Positions 26,317 through 35,600 of a DNA stretch of 64,000 nucleotides are shown here, piece by piece; within the stretch, counting starts at the first letter, position 1; every line of letters begins with the position of its first letter. A model generated the notes under the pieces. It was not told the origin of the DNA. It saw nothing but the letters and a program-made list of their open reading frames with translations, and ran no database searches. Made by a program: the position numbers and the translations under genes. Location of the stretch: NCBI GenBank assembly GCA_034520625.1, contig JAXHNI010000013.1, positions 170,933-234,932 of the forward strand. The letters are read 5' to 3'. Source of the DNA: JAANXG01 sp034520625 (GTDB taxonomy: Bacteria; Pseudomonadota; Gammaproteobacteria; Arenicellales; JAANXG01).

Positions 26317-27380
26317 CGGGCACTAGCGAGAACGCCGCGGCCAAGCGCCGCCTGGTCGACTGGCCCTGGTGGGGCCGGGCCCTGGTCTACGCCGCCGGCA
26401 ATGTGCTGATCGCCGGTTTTCTCACCGGTATCGGCTTCGGTAGCGGCTTCTGGATCAATCTGGTGTTCTCCCAGTGCATCGGCATGACCATCTTCTTCAC
26501 CATCGAGGCGGCCTTCGCCCTGCTGGGTGAGGGGCTCCGCCATCACCGGCCGTGGGTGGCCATGGCCGCAGTAGTGGCGGGCTCGCTGGTGGGCACCGCC
26601 CTGGGCGGCGCCGTCACCGGCGTGCACCTGCTCTTCGGGGACTGGCGGCCCACCATCTACTGGCAGTCGGTGCTCATGGGGCTGCTGTTCGGCGGCGTGA
26701 TCACCAGCCTCTTCATGTTCCGCCAGAAGCTCCACGAGGTACGCGACGCCCTGCAGTCGGAGCGGCTGCGCACGGCCGAGGCCGAACGCGCCGAGGCTGA
26801 GACCCAGCTACGGCTGCTGCGCGCCCAGGTGGAGCCGCATTTCCTGTTCAACACCCTGGCCCACGTGGCCAGCCTGATGGGGACCGACACCTCCCGGGCC
26901 CGCGAGCTGCTGGACCGGCTCATTCACTACCTGCGCGGGGCGCTGCGCCACAGCCGCCAGGAACAGGCGACCCTGGACCAGGAGCTTGAGATCGTCGCCG
27001 CCTATCTGGAGCTGATGCGGGAGCGCATGCCCGCCCGCCTGAGCTACCACATCGACTGCCCAGCCGCGTTGCGGCGCACGACCGTGCCACCAATGACCCT
27101 GCAACCGCTGGTGGAGAATGCCATCAAGCACGGCCTGGAGCCGAAGACCGAGGGCGGGCGGGTCGACATCGCCGGCTGGGGCGAGCCCGGGCGACGGGTC
27201 ATAGAGGTCCGCGACACCGGCCAGGGCCTCGGCGAAGCCCCAGGCGGCAGCGGCAACGGCCTGGCCAACCTGCGCGAGCGCCTGCGGGCCCTGTATGGCG
27301 CCGGGGCCGCCCTGGCGCTGGAGGAGGACGCCGGCGGCGGCGTCATCGCCCGCATCACGCTGCCGGAGGATCGGCCTTGA
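26313..27380 (+). CDS. LytS-type sensor histidine kinase
   Basis: The 355-residue protein has four predicted membrane helices (about 20-155), a coiled-coil linker, a His_kinase domain with the phospho-acceptor H176 in AQVEPHFLFNTLAHVASLMG, and an ATPase domain with PLVENAIKHGLEP and DTGQGLG. It lacks an extracellular sensor domain, so it likely senses through its membrane part or with the 2TM protein encoded just upstream. The start is the GTG at 26313, overlapping the 2TM stop (GTGA) with GAGGAGG upstream; a longer frame exists but runs through the 2TM gene. It phosphorylates the regulator encoded next, with which it overlaps by TTGA. Confidence 0.92.
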   Translation: MTGTSENAAAKRRLVDWPWWGRALVYAAGNVLIAGFLTGIGFGSGFWINLVFSQCIGMTIFFTIEAAFALLGEGLRHHRPWVAMAAVVAGSLVGTALGGAVTGVHLLFGDWRPTIYWQSVLMGLLFGGVITSLFMFRQKLHEVRDALQSERLRTAEAERAEAETQLRLLRAQVEPHFLFNTLAHVASLMGTDTSRARELLDRLIHYLRGALRHSRQEQATLDQELEIVAAYLELMRERMPARLSYHIDCPAALRRTTVPPMTLQPLVENAIKHGLEPKTEGGRVDIAGWGEPGRRVIEVRDTGQGLGEAPGGSGNGLANLRERLRALYGAGAALALEEDAGGGVIARITLPEDRP

Positions 27381-28123
27381 ACCCCCGCGCCATCATCGCC
27401 GAGGACGAGCCGCAGCTGGCCCAGGACCTGGCCGCCCGGCTGAACAGGCTGTGGCCAGAGCTGGAGGTGCTGGCCGTATGCCATGACGGCAGGGAGGCCG
27501 CGCGCCGGATCGCCGCCGAGCGGCCCGAGGTGGCCTTCCTGGATATCCGCATGCCCGGGCTGACCGGGCTGGAGGTGGCCGAGCAACTACCTGAAGGCTG
27601 CCGGCTGGTGTTCGTCACGGCCTACGACCACTACGCCGTGGAGGCCTTCGATCGCGCGGCGGTGGACTACCTGCTCAAGCCCCTCAGCGACAAACGCCTC
27701 AGCCAGACGGTGGCGCGGCTGCGCGAGCACCGTCACACGGACACCGAGCAGCTGCGCGCTCTGCTGCGGGAAATGGGCGACGCAGCGGCCGAGCCGCAGC
27801 ACCTGCAGTGGATTCGTGCCCAGGTGGGCGAGCGGGTAAAGCTGGTGCCGGTGGACGAGGTGCTCTACTTCGCCGCCGAGGACAAGTACACCAACGTAGT
27901 CACCGCCGACGGCATATACCTGATCCGCAAGCCCATCAAGGCGCTGGAGGCGGAACTCGACCCCGAACGCTTCTGGCGCATCCACCGGGGAACCATCGTC
28001 AACGCCCGGGCTATCGACAGCGTCAGCCGCGACTTCCGGGGACGGCTCAACGTCAGCCTGCGGGGAAGCGAGGCAGTGCTGACAGCAAGTCGGGGATATG
28101 CGGAGCGGTTCCGGCAAATGTAG
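27377..28123 (+). CDS. LytTR-family response regulator
   Basis: The 248-residue protein has a receiver domain (about 1-120) with the acidic pair ED at 9-10, the phospho-acceptor D56 in VAFLDIRMPGLTG and a Lys in LLKPLS, followed by a LytTR DNA-binding domain (about 145-245) with the FAAEDKYTNVVT and FWRIHRGTIVNARAI motifs. The start is TTG at 27377 with GGAGGATC upstream, overlapping the kinase stop. Its likely target is its own operon and unknown others; LytTR direct repeats upstream of 23592 were not evident by eye. Confidence 0.92.
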   Translation: MNPRAIIAEDEPQLAQDLAARLNRLWPELEVLAVCHDGREAARRIAAERPEVAFLDIRMPGLTGLEVAEQLPEGCRLVFVTAYDHYAVEAFDRAAVDYLLKPLSDKRLSQTVARLREHRHTDTEQLRALLREMGDAAAEPQHLQWIRAQVGERVKLVPVDEVLYFAAEDKYTNVVTADGIYLIRKPIKALEAELDPERFWRIHRGTIVNARAIDSVSRDFRGRLNVSLRGSEAVLTASRGYAERFRQM

Positions 28124-28171
28124 AGAGCCTGAATACCGCGAGCGCAGGATACGCAAGAACCGTCACACGAC

Positions 28172-28240
28172 GAAGCGCTGCCGCGTCCGGGACACGCAGC
28201 CTAACCCCTGAATGCGCGCCCATGCATGCCCTCTTTCGAT
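28172..28240. repeat. dispersed repeat, copy 1
   Basis: This ~70-bp stretch (gaagcgctgccgcgtccgg, then gacacgcagcctaaccc and the catgcatgccctctttcg end) recurs at 63768-63786 plus 63931-63985, where about 145 bp separate the two halves. Both copies lie next to toxin-antitoxin genes. There is no sign that it is coding. Confidence 0.45.
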
Positions 28241-28288
28241 GACGTTCCAACGGACGACGCGGCACCCGTCAAAGTCGCGATGTCATCG

Positions 28289-28648
28289 TCACCTGACGTT
28301 CTCCTGCAGTTCTCTTACCTTTTCCTCCAGGCCGGGCAAATCGTTATTGATCGTCCGCCATACCACGTTCAGATCAACCGTGAAGTAACCATGGGCAAGG
28401 ACGTTTCTCATTTCATAGACCTGCCCACGTAACATCGGCATAAACCTATGCAAACTCCGGATAGCGCTTCTCGATACTTCCGGACGCTTCGCCGATGATC
28501 TCTAAGTTCCGGATAACAGCATCCTGGGTGCGATGATCCTCGGAGAAAGCAGCCTCATCCATTTCTTGGACTACTCATTGATACGCCCGATGGCTTGAAG
28601 AATATGCCCCAGGTAGTCAGCCAAGCGCGGCGCATCCGAACGGGTCAT
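28289..28648 (-). pseudogene. hepT: hepT toxin, broken by frameshifts
   Basis: The reading starts with MTRSDAPRLADYLGHILQAI and ends with NNDLPGLEEKVRELQ, so both ends of a HepT protein are present. In between, one base is missing after RINEY, which creates a stop; a later TAG follows EKRYPEF; and the C-terminal third, which keeps the RNase motif R-x4-H-x-Y as RNVLAHGY, is in another frame. HepT is an RNase toxin held in check by MntA. The start overlaps the mntA stop (ATGA), the normal order. With the toxin broken, the antitoxin gene is probably a survivor. Confidence 0.8.
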
Positions 28649-28941
28649 ACCGGGCGCGCTCTCTTGATTACTTGATCCCGAAAATTGTCGGGAATCGCAT
28701 CCGGCGTCAGCACATCAACCTCGACACCCAATAGTCCGCGGAGCTCCAGCCGGATTGCACCAAGGTCCATCAGCGTAGTTTCGGAAGTCGGGTCAACCAG
28801 CAAATCCAGGTCACTACCCTCGTGATCAGTTCCCTCGAGCACCGAACCGAAGACCCGCGCATTGGCTGCCCGGTACCGGGCAACAATCTGCCGAATGGCC
28901 TCTTTGTGTTTCTGCAGTGCGATTGACGGTTTCACAGCCAT
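28645..28941 (-). CDS. mntA: MntA-like nucleotidyltransferase antitoxin
   Basis: The 98-residue protein is a minimal nucleotidyltransferase with the motif GSVLEGTDHEGSDLDLLVD (GSx10-DxD) and a third carboxylate likely in VEVDVLTP. In the MNT/HepT (type VII) system this enzyme neutralises the HepT RNase by adding AMP to it. The gene is intact and overlaps the start of a broken hepT, so it has no active toxin partner here. Upstream, 28942-29394 holds only decayed sequence. Confidence 0.9.
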   Translation of the reverse strand: MAVKPSIALQKHKEAIRQIVARYRAANARVFGSVLEGTDHEGSDLDLLVDPTSETTLMDLGAIRLELRGLLGVEVDVLTPDAIPDNFRDQVIKRARPV

Positions 28942-29038
28942 AGAACCATTGTCGCCTGATGGCGTGTTACCGTCAATGAAGCCCCCGACTACAACCTCGG
29001 ACTACGACGCTGGTTCTGTTTCTTCCTTCCAAGGCCGG

Positions 29039-29359
29039 TCAACCAACTGCGATACCATGGCAGAGGTATGCTGGATCATCCGGGGACCAGGTGCTCGGAA
29101 TATCGTCCATGGCAAGATTATGGCGCGCGGCCAGACGACAATACTTCACCAGCGACATGCGCTGCGGCTTCACCAGGGTCAACGAGCGGTTCGCCGCCCA
29201 ATCGGCCAGAGTCGCGGGTTCCACATGGGCTACGCGATTGCGCTCCACGGTCCCGGATCCACGAAATACCCGCCGCTTGCAGCCCTGCCCGAATGTCACC
29301 TCATTGTCACGCAGGACACCCGCCTCGTCCGCAACGCCACCAAATCCATGGTACGGCAA
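29039..29359 (-). pseudogene. unrecognised gene fragment, end repeated at 5.54 kb
   Basis: A 106-codon frame ends in PSTWSPDDPAYLCHGIAVG. I do not recognise the family. The last part recurs on the same strand near 5543-5585, where the frame reads TWYTDDPTYLC, and both copies are close to a hepT fragment. Conservation of the reading frame between diverged copies suggests that it was once coding. There is no ribosome binding site, so it is probably a relic. The rest of 28942-29394 shows nothing else. Confidence 0.3.
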
Positions 29360-29394
29360 GCATCGCGCTCGAACTCGCTCAGCATACTGCGGTG

Positions 29395-32300
29395 TTACAG
29401 GAATTTGCTTAGCTCACTTGCCTCGACCATGGAAGCATTGGATCGCGAGGCCAACTGATCGCCGAAGGACAATCGACCCGAGGTGGCCGATTGAGTTGGG
29501 CTGTCAAGCGGCGCTACCCGGCCACTGACCGTATCCAGGTGGAAAGCGCGGGCAAGGACATCGCCGTCCTCGTCCAGCAGATCGACCTGGAATGCGGATA
29601 CGTACGCCTCGCCGGTGGGCGAAGTGGCGATGATCCGAAGTGAGTCGGGCTCGAAGCGCAACCAGGCTGGAAGTGGACCGCCGCCCACGCTGGATACCGA
29701 GTACACCTCCACGGGACGACCGTCGCGTGCCCGGCCATCGAGCGATACGACCAGCTCGCCATCCTCGAAGCGAGTTTGCAAGCTCAGCAGCTCGTCCTCC
29801 ACCGGCTGCCAGGCGGCAGAGTCGTCTGTGCCATTGCCTGGTAATTCGTCGCGGTCGGGGGTTGCGGTATCGCTCCATGGCCCGCCGGCAAACTTACTCG
29901 CCTCCGGCTGCTGGAAACCGACAGTCTCCCGGTTGAATGCCAGCTCACGCTCGATGCGCTCGACCTCTTCTATAACCGCCTGCCGTGCTGAAATTGTCTG
30001 ATCCTCGCCCAACGATGAGATCCGGTTGACAGTCTCGATAACCGCCCATTCAGTATCGAGCCGATAACCCGAATCCAGGCTCTGGCGTTCGTTTACCGAG
30101 TCGTTGACCGCCTGCGACTCATCCAAGCCAGCCAAGTGCTGCGACTCCCCGGACACGCCCACGAATGGGAATCCGGTTCCCGCGCCCTGTGCAATAACAT
30201 CCGCGTTAATCAGGTTGAAAGGTACGGGCGGAGGCCCTTCAGCGGGTTCGCCGGTGCCGGGGACCGGCTGTTCCGGCTCCGATACGTCCGCCGGCGCCGG
30301 CTCGGCCACGCCGTCATCGACCGCCGTGACCGTCACGTTCACCGTCGCCGTCTCGGTCACCCGGCCCGAGGTCACCGTGTAGGTGTAGCTGTCCGTACCG
30401 TTGAAGTCGTCGTCCGGCGTGTAGGTCACCGTGCCGTCGTTATTGTTCACGACCGTGCCGTTCGCGCCCTGGGTCACCGCGGTGATCGACGGGCTGCTGC
30501 CCTCGAAGCTGTCGTTGGCCAGCAGGTCGTCGGTGGTGCTGCCATCCTCGGCCACTGTGACCGTGTCATCGGCGATGTCGACCACCGGGGTGACCGTCAG
30601 ATCGACGCTGATGGTCTCGGTATCACCGTTCACGTCTTCGACGTCGTAGGTGAAGCTGTCACTACCGTTGAAGTCCGCATCCGGGGTGTAAGTGAACGCC
30701 CCGTCACCATTGAGCACCAGCGTGCCGTTGCTCACATCCGTGTTGACGCTGTAGGTCGCTGCGGCACTGAACGTGTCGTTGGTCGACACGTCGTCGCTCA
30801 GCACCGTGTCCTCGGCGGTAGTGAAGCTGTCGGCCACGCCGTCAGCGACCGCATTGACGGTGACGTTGACCGTCGCCGTCTCGATCACACCGCCCGAGGT
30901 CACCGTGTAGGTGTAGCTGTCCGTACCGTTGAAGTCGTCGTCCGGCGTGTAGGTCACCGTACCGTCGTTATTGTTCACGACCGTGCCGTTGGTGCCCTGG
31001 GTCACCGCCGTGATCGACGGGCTGCCCTCGAAGTTGTCGTTGGCCAGCAGGTTGTCGGTGGTGCTGTCGTCCTCGGCCACCGTGGCGGTGTCGTCGACGA
31101 TGTCGGCAACCGCATTCACGGTGAGGCTGATCTCCTGGGTCTCCACGTTGCCGTCATCGTCGGTGACGCTGACCGTGAAGCTGTCAGGACCGTTGTAATC
31201 GGCGTTGGGCGTATAGAGCCAGGCGCCGCTCGCCGGGTCGATGCTGGCACTGCCGTTGCTGGCCGCCCCGCTCACGGTGAAGGCCGGGTTGGTCATGCCG
31301 TCGGCCGTGTCGCTCACCGTCAGGGTGCCGGTGATGTCCATATCCTCATCGCCGGTGCCGGTGAGGTCGCCGCCGAAGCTGGCCGGGTCATTCACCTGGT
31401 TGACCGTGACCTCGACCGTCGCCGTCTCGGTGACACCGCCCGAGGTCACGGTGTAGGTGTAGCTGTCCGTGCCGTTGAAGTCGGCGTTCGGGGTGTAAGT
31501 CAGTGTGCCGTTGGTGTTTTCGACAACCGTACCGTGGGCGCCATCGGTGAACCCCGTCACCGTCGGTGTGCCCTCGAAACTGTCATTGCCGAGCACGTCG
31601 GTGGTCACCGCCGTGTCTTCGGCGGTCGTCACACTATCGTCGGCGATGTCGACCACCGGGGTGACCGTCAGATCGACGCTGATGGTCTCGGTATCACCGT
31701 TCACGTCTTCGACGTCGTAGGTGAAGCTGTCACTACCGTTGAAGTCCGCATCCGGGGTGTAAGTGAACGTACCGTTAGCGTTCATCGACACGGTGCCGTT
31801 GCTGGCGTCGGCATTCAGGCTGTAGGTCGCTGCGGCACTGAACGTGTCGTTGGTCGACACGTCGTCGCTCAGCACCGTGTCCTCGGCGGTGGTGAAGCTG
31901 TCGGCAACGCCGTCAGCGACCGCATTGACGGTGACGTTGACCGTCGCCGTCTCGATCACCCCGCCCGAGGTCACCGTGTATTCGTAGCTGTCCGTACCGT
32001 TGAAGTCGTCGTCCGGCGTGTAGGTCACCGTGCCGTCGTTATTGTTCACGACCGTGCCGTTGGTGCCCTGGGTCACCGCCGTGATCGACGGGCTGCTGCC
32101 CTCGAAGCTGTCGTTGGCCATCAGGTTGTCGGTGGTGCTGCCATCTTCGGCCACGGTGACCGTGTCATCGGCGATGTCGACCACCGGGGTGACCGTCAGA
32201 TCGACGCTGATGGTCTCGGTATCACCGTTCACGTCTTCGACGTCGTAGGTGAAGCTGTCACTACCGTTGAAGTCCGCATCCGGGGTGTAAGTGAACGTAC

Positions 32301-32604
32301 CGTTAGCGTTCATCGACACGGTGCCGTTGCTGGCGTCGGCATTCAGGCTGTAGGTCGCTGCGGCACTGAACGTGTCGTTGGTCGACACGTCGTCGCTCAG
32401 CACCGTGTCCTCGGCGGTGGTGAAGCTGTCGGCAACGCCGTCAGCGACCGCATTGACGGTGACGTTGACCGTCGCCGTCTCGATCACCCCGCCCGAGGTC
32501 ACCGTGTATTCGTAGCTGTCCGTACCGTTGAAGTCGTCGTCCGGCGTGTAGGTCACCGTGCCGTCGTTATTGTTCACGACCGTGCCGTTGGTGCCCTGGG
32601 TCAC
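29395..32604 (-). CDS. giant surface protein, C-terminal open segment
   Basis: The 1,069-codon piece holds the last repeats and the C-terminal region. After the final repeat (about 30310) comes a Pro/Glu-rich linker (EPEQPVPGTGEPAEGPPPVP), a helical stretch (ISARQAVIEEVERIEREL) and a last beta-rich domain with LQTRFEDGELVVSLDGRARD and PAWLRFEPDSLRIIATSPTG, resembling an Ig-like or dystroglycan-type cadherin module. It ends in ELSKFL. There is neither an RTX block nor an LPXTG or PEP-CTERM sorting tail. Confidence 0.75.
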   Translation of the reverse strand: MTQGTNGTVVNNNDGTVTYTPDDDFNGTDSYEYTVTSGGVIETATVNVTVNAVADGVADSFTTAEDTVLSDDVSTNDTFSAAATYSLNADASNGTVSMNANGTFTYTPDADFNGSDSFTYDVEDVNGDTETISVDLTVTPVVDIADDTVTVAEDGSTTDNLMANDSFEGSSPSITAVTQGTNGTVVNNNDGTVTYTPDDDFNGTDSYEYTVTSGGVIETATVNVTVNAVADGVADSFTTAEDTVLSDDVSTNDTFSAAATYSLNADASNGTVSMNANGTFTYTPDADFNGSDSFTYDVEDVNGDTETISVDLTVTPVVDIADDSVTTAEDTAVTTDVLGNDSFEGTPTVTGFTDGAHGTVVENTNGTLTYTPNADFNGTDSYTYTVTSGGVTETATVEVTVNQVNDPASFGGDLTGTGDEDMDITGTLTVSDTADGMTNPAFTVSGAASNGSASIDPASGAWLYTPNADYNGPDSFTVSVTDDDGNVETQEISLTVNAVADIVDDTATVAEDDSTTDNLLANDNFEGSPSITAVTQGTNGTVVNNNDGTVTYTPDDDFNGTDSYTYTVTSGGVIETATVNVTVNAVADGVADSFTTAEDTVLSDDVSTNDTFSAAATYSVNTDVSNGTLVLNGDGAFTYTPDADFNGSDSFTYDVEDVNGDTETISVDLTVTPVVDIADDTVTVAEDGSTTDDLLANDSFEGSSPSITAVTQGANGTVVNNNDGTVTYTPDDDFNGTDSYTYTVTSGRVTETATVNVTVTAVDDGVAEPAPADVSEPEQPVPGTGEPAEGPPPVPFNLINADVIAQGAGTGFPFVGVSGESQHLAGLDESQAVNDSVNERQSLDSGYRLDTEWAVIETVNRISSLGEDQTISARQAVIEEVERIERELAFNRETVGFQQPEASKFAGGPWSDTATPDRDELPGNGTDDSAAWQPVEDELLSLQTRFEDGELVVSLDGRARDGRPVEVYSVSSVGGGPLPAWLRFEPDSLRIIATSPTGEAYVSAFQVDLLDEDGDVLARAFHLDTVSGRVAPLDSPTQSATSGRLSFGDQLASRSNASMVEASELSKFL

Positions 32605-35600
32605 CGCCGTGATCGACGGCTGCTGCCCTCGAAGCTGTCGTTGGCCAGCAGGTCGTCGGTGGTGCTGCCATCCTCGGCCACTGTGACCGTGTCATCGGCG
32701 ATGTCGACCACCGGGGTGACCGTCAGATCGACGCTGATGGTCTCGGTATCACCGTTCACGTCTTCGACGTCGTAGGTGAAGCTGTCACTACCGTTGAAGT
32801 CCGCATCCGGGGTGTAAGTGAACGCCCCGTCACCATTGAGCACCAGCGTGCCGTTGCTCACATCCGTGTTGACGCTGTAGGTCGCTGCGGCACTGAACGT
32901 GTCGTTGGTCGACACGTCGTCGCTCAGCACCGTGTCCTCGGCGGTGGTGAAGCTGTCGGCCACGCCGTCAGCGACCGCATTGACGGTGACGTTGACCGTC
33001 GCCGTCTCGATCACACCGCCCGAGGTCACCGTGTATTCGTAGCTGTCCGTACCGTTGAAGTCGTCGTCCGGCGTGTAGGTCACCGTACCGTCGTTATTGT
33101 TCACGACCGTGCCGTTGGTGCCCTGGGTCACCGCCGTGATCGACGGGCTGCCCTCGAAGCTGTCGTTGGCCAGCAGGTCGTCGGTGGTGCTGCCATCCTC
33201 GGCCACTGTGACCGTGTCATCGGCGATGTCGACCACCGGGGTGACCGTCAGATCGACGCTGATGGTCTCGGTATCACCGTTCACGTCTTCGACGTCGTAG
33301 GTGAAGCTGTCACTACCGTTGAAGTCCGCATCCGGGGTGTAGCGAACGCACCGTCACCATTGATCGACCAGCGTGCCGTTGCTGACATCCGTGTTGACGC
33401 TGTAGGTCGCTGCGGCACTGAACGTGTCGTTGGTCGACACGTCGTCGCTCAGCACCGTGTCCTCGGCGGTGGTGAAGCTGTCGGCCACGCCGTCAGCGAC
33501 CGCATTGACGGTGACGTTGACCGTCGCCGTCTCGATCACACCGCCCGAGGTCACCGTGTATTCGTAGCTGTCCGTACCGTTGAAGTCGTCGTCCGGCGTG
33601 TAGGTCACCGTGCCGTCGTTATTGTTCACGACCGTGCCGTTGGCGCCCTGGGTCACCGCCGTGATCGACGGGCTGCTGCCCTCGAAGCTGTCGTTGGCCA
33701 GCAGGTCGTCGGTGGTGCTGCCATCCTCGGCCACTGTGACCGTGTCATCGGCGATGTCGACCACCGGGGTGACCGTCAGATCGACGCTGATGGTCTCGGT
33801 ATCACCGTTCACGTCTTCGACGTCGTAGGTGAAGCTGTCACTACCGTTGAAGTCCGCATCCGGGGTGTAAGTGAACGTACCGTTAGCGTTCATCGACACG
33901 GTGCCGTTGCTGGCGTCGGCATTCAGGCTGTAGGTCGCTGCGGCACTGAACGTGTCGTTGGTCGACACGTCGTCGCTGAGCACCGTGTCCTCGGCGGTGG
34001 TGAAGCTGTCGGCCACGCCGTCAGCGACCGGGTCGACGGTGACATTGACGGTCGCGGTCTCGATCATCGCCGTCCCGAGGTCACCGTCGTAGGTCGTAGC
34101 TGTCCGTGCCGTTGAAGTCGTCGTCCGGCGTGTAGGTCACCGTACCGTCGTCATTGTTCACGACCGTGCCGTTCGGTGCCCTGGGTCACACGCCGTGATC
34201 GACGGGCTGCTGCCCTCGAAGCTGTCGTTGGCGCAGCAGGTCGTCGGTGGTGCTGCCGTCCTCGGCCACTGTGACCGTGTCATCGGCGATGTCGACCACC
34301 GGGGTGACCGTCAGATCGACCGCTGATGGTCTCGGTATCACCGTTCACGTCTTCGACGTCGTAGGTGAAGCTGTCACTACCGTTGAAGTCCGCATCCGGG
34401 GTGTAAGTGAACGTACCGTTAGCGTTCATCGACACGGTGCCGTTGCTGGCGTCGGCATTCAGGCTGTAGGTCGCTGCGGCACTGAACGTGTCGTTGGTCG
34501 ACACGTCGTCGCTCAGCACCGTGTCCTCGGCGGTGGTGAAGCTGTCGGCAACGCCATCAGCGACCGGATTCACCGTTAGATCGACCGTGATCGTCTCGAC
34601 ATCGCCATTCACGTCTTCAACGTCATAGGTGAAGCTGTCGGCGCCGTTGAAGTCGTCGTCCGGGATGTAGATGAAGGTGCCGTCGCCATTCAGCGCCACG
34701 GTGCCGTTCGACACGTTCGTGTTCAGCGCATACGTCGCCGCGGCACTGTGGGTGTCATTGGTGCTCACGTCGGCGTTGAGCGGGGTGTCCTCGTCGGTGG
34801 TGAAGCTGTCGGCCACGCCGTCAGCGACCGGGCTGACTGTGATATCGACCGCCACCGTCTCCGTATCACCGTTCACGTCTTCAACGTCATAGGTGAAGCT
34901 GTCGGCGCCGTTGAAGTCGGCATCCGGTGTGTAATCGAAGGTGCCGTCGCCATTGAGGGCCAGCGTGCCGTTGCTCACATCCGTGTTGACGCTGTAGGTG
35001 GCCGCGGCACTGAACGTATCATTGGCCGATACGTCGGCGCTCAGCACCGGTGTCTTCATCGGTCGTGAAGCTGTCCGCCACACCGTCATCGACGCGTGAC
35101 GGTCACGTTGACCGTCGCGGTCTCGGTCACACCCCCCGAGGTCACCGTGTAGGTGTAGCTGTCCGTGCCGTTGAAGTCGGGATCCGGCGTGTAGGTCACC
35201 GTCCCGTTATTGTTGTTGGCCACCGTGCCGTTCGTACCCTGGGTCACGGCCGTCACCGACGGTGTGCCCTCGAAGCTGTCGTTCGCTAGCACATCCACGG
35301 TGTTGGCGGTGTCCTCGTCCGTCGTCTGCGTATCATCGGCGATGTCAACCACCGCGTTGACCGTCACGTTCACCGTCGCCGTCTCGGTTACACCCCCCGA
35401 GGTCACCGTGTAGCTGTAGCTGTCCGTGCCGTTGAAGTCGGGATCCGGCGTGTAGGTCACCGTGCCGGCCGCCGCATCGACGATGCTCACCGTGCCGTTG
35501 GCGCCCTGGGTCACCGCGGTGATCGACGGGCTGCCCTCGAAGCTGTCGTTATCGAGCAGGTTGTCGGTGGTGCTGCCATCCTCGGCCACCTGTGGCCGTG

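Noticed and set aside
29395..30310. RTX or LapA-type C-terminal secretion signal
   Set aside because: No GGxGxD nonapeptides are present and no ABC transporter is nearby.
30136..32775. An 879-codon open frame on the plus strand inside the giant gene
   Set aside because: It is the antisense shadow of the repeats (repeated Arg/Val/His-rich units with the same 528-bp period) and has no ribosome binding site.
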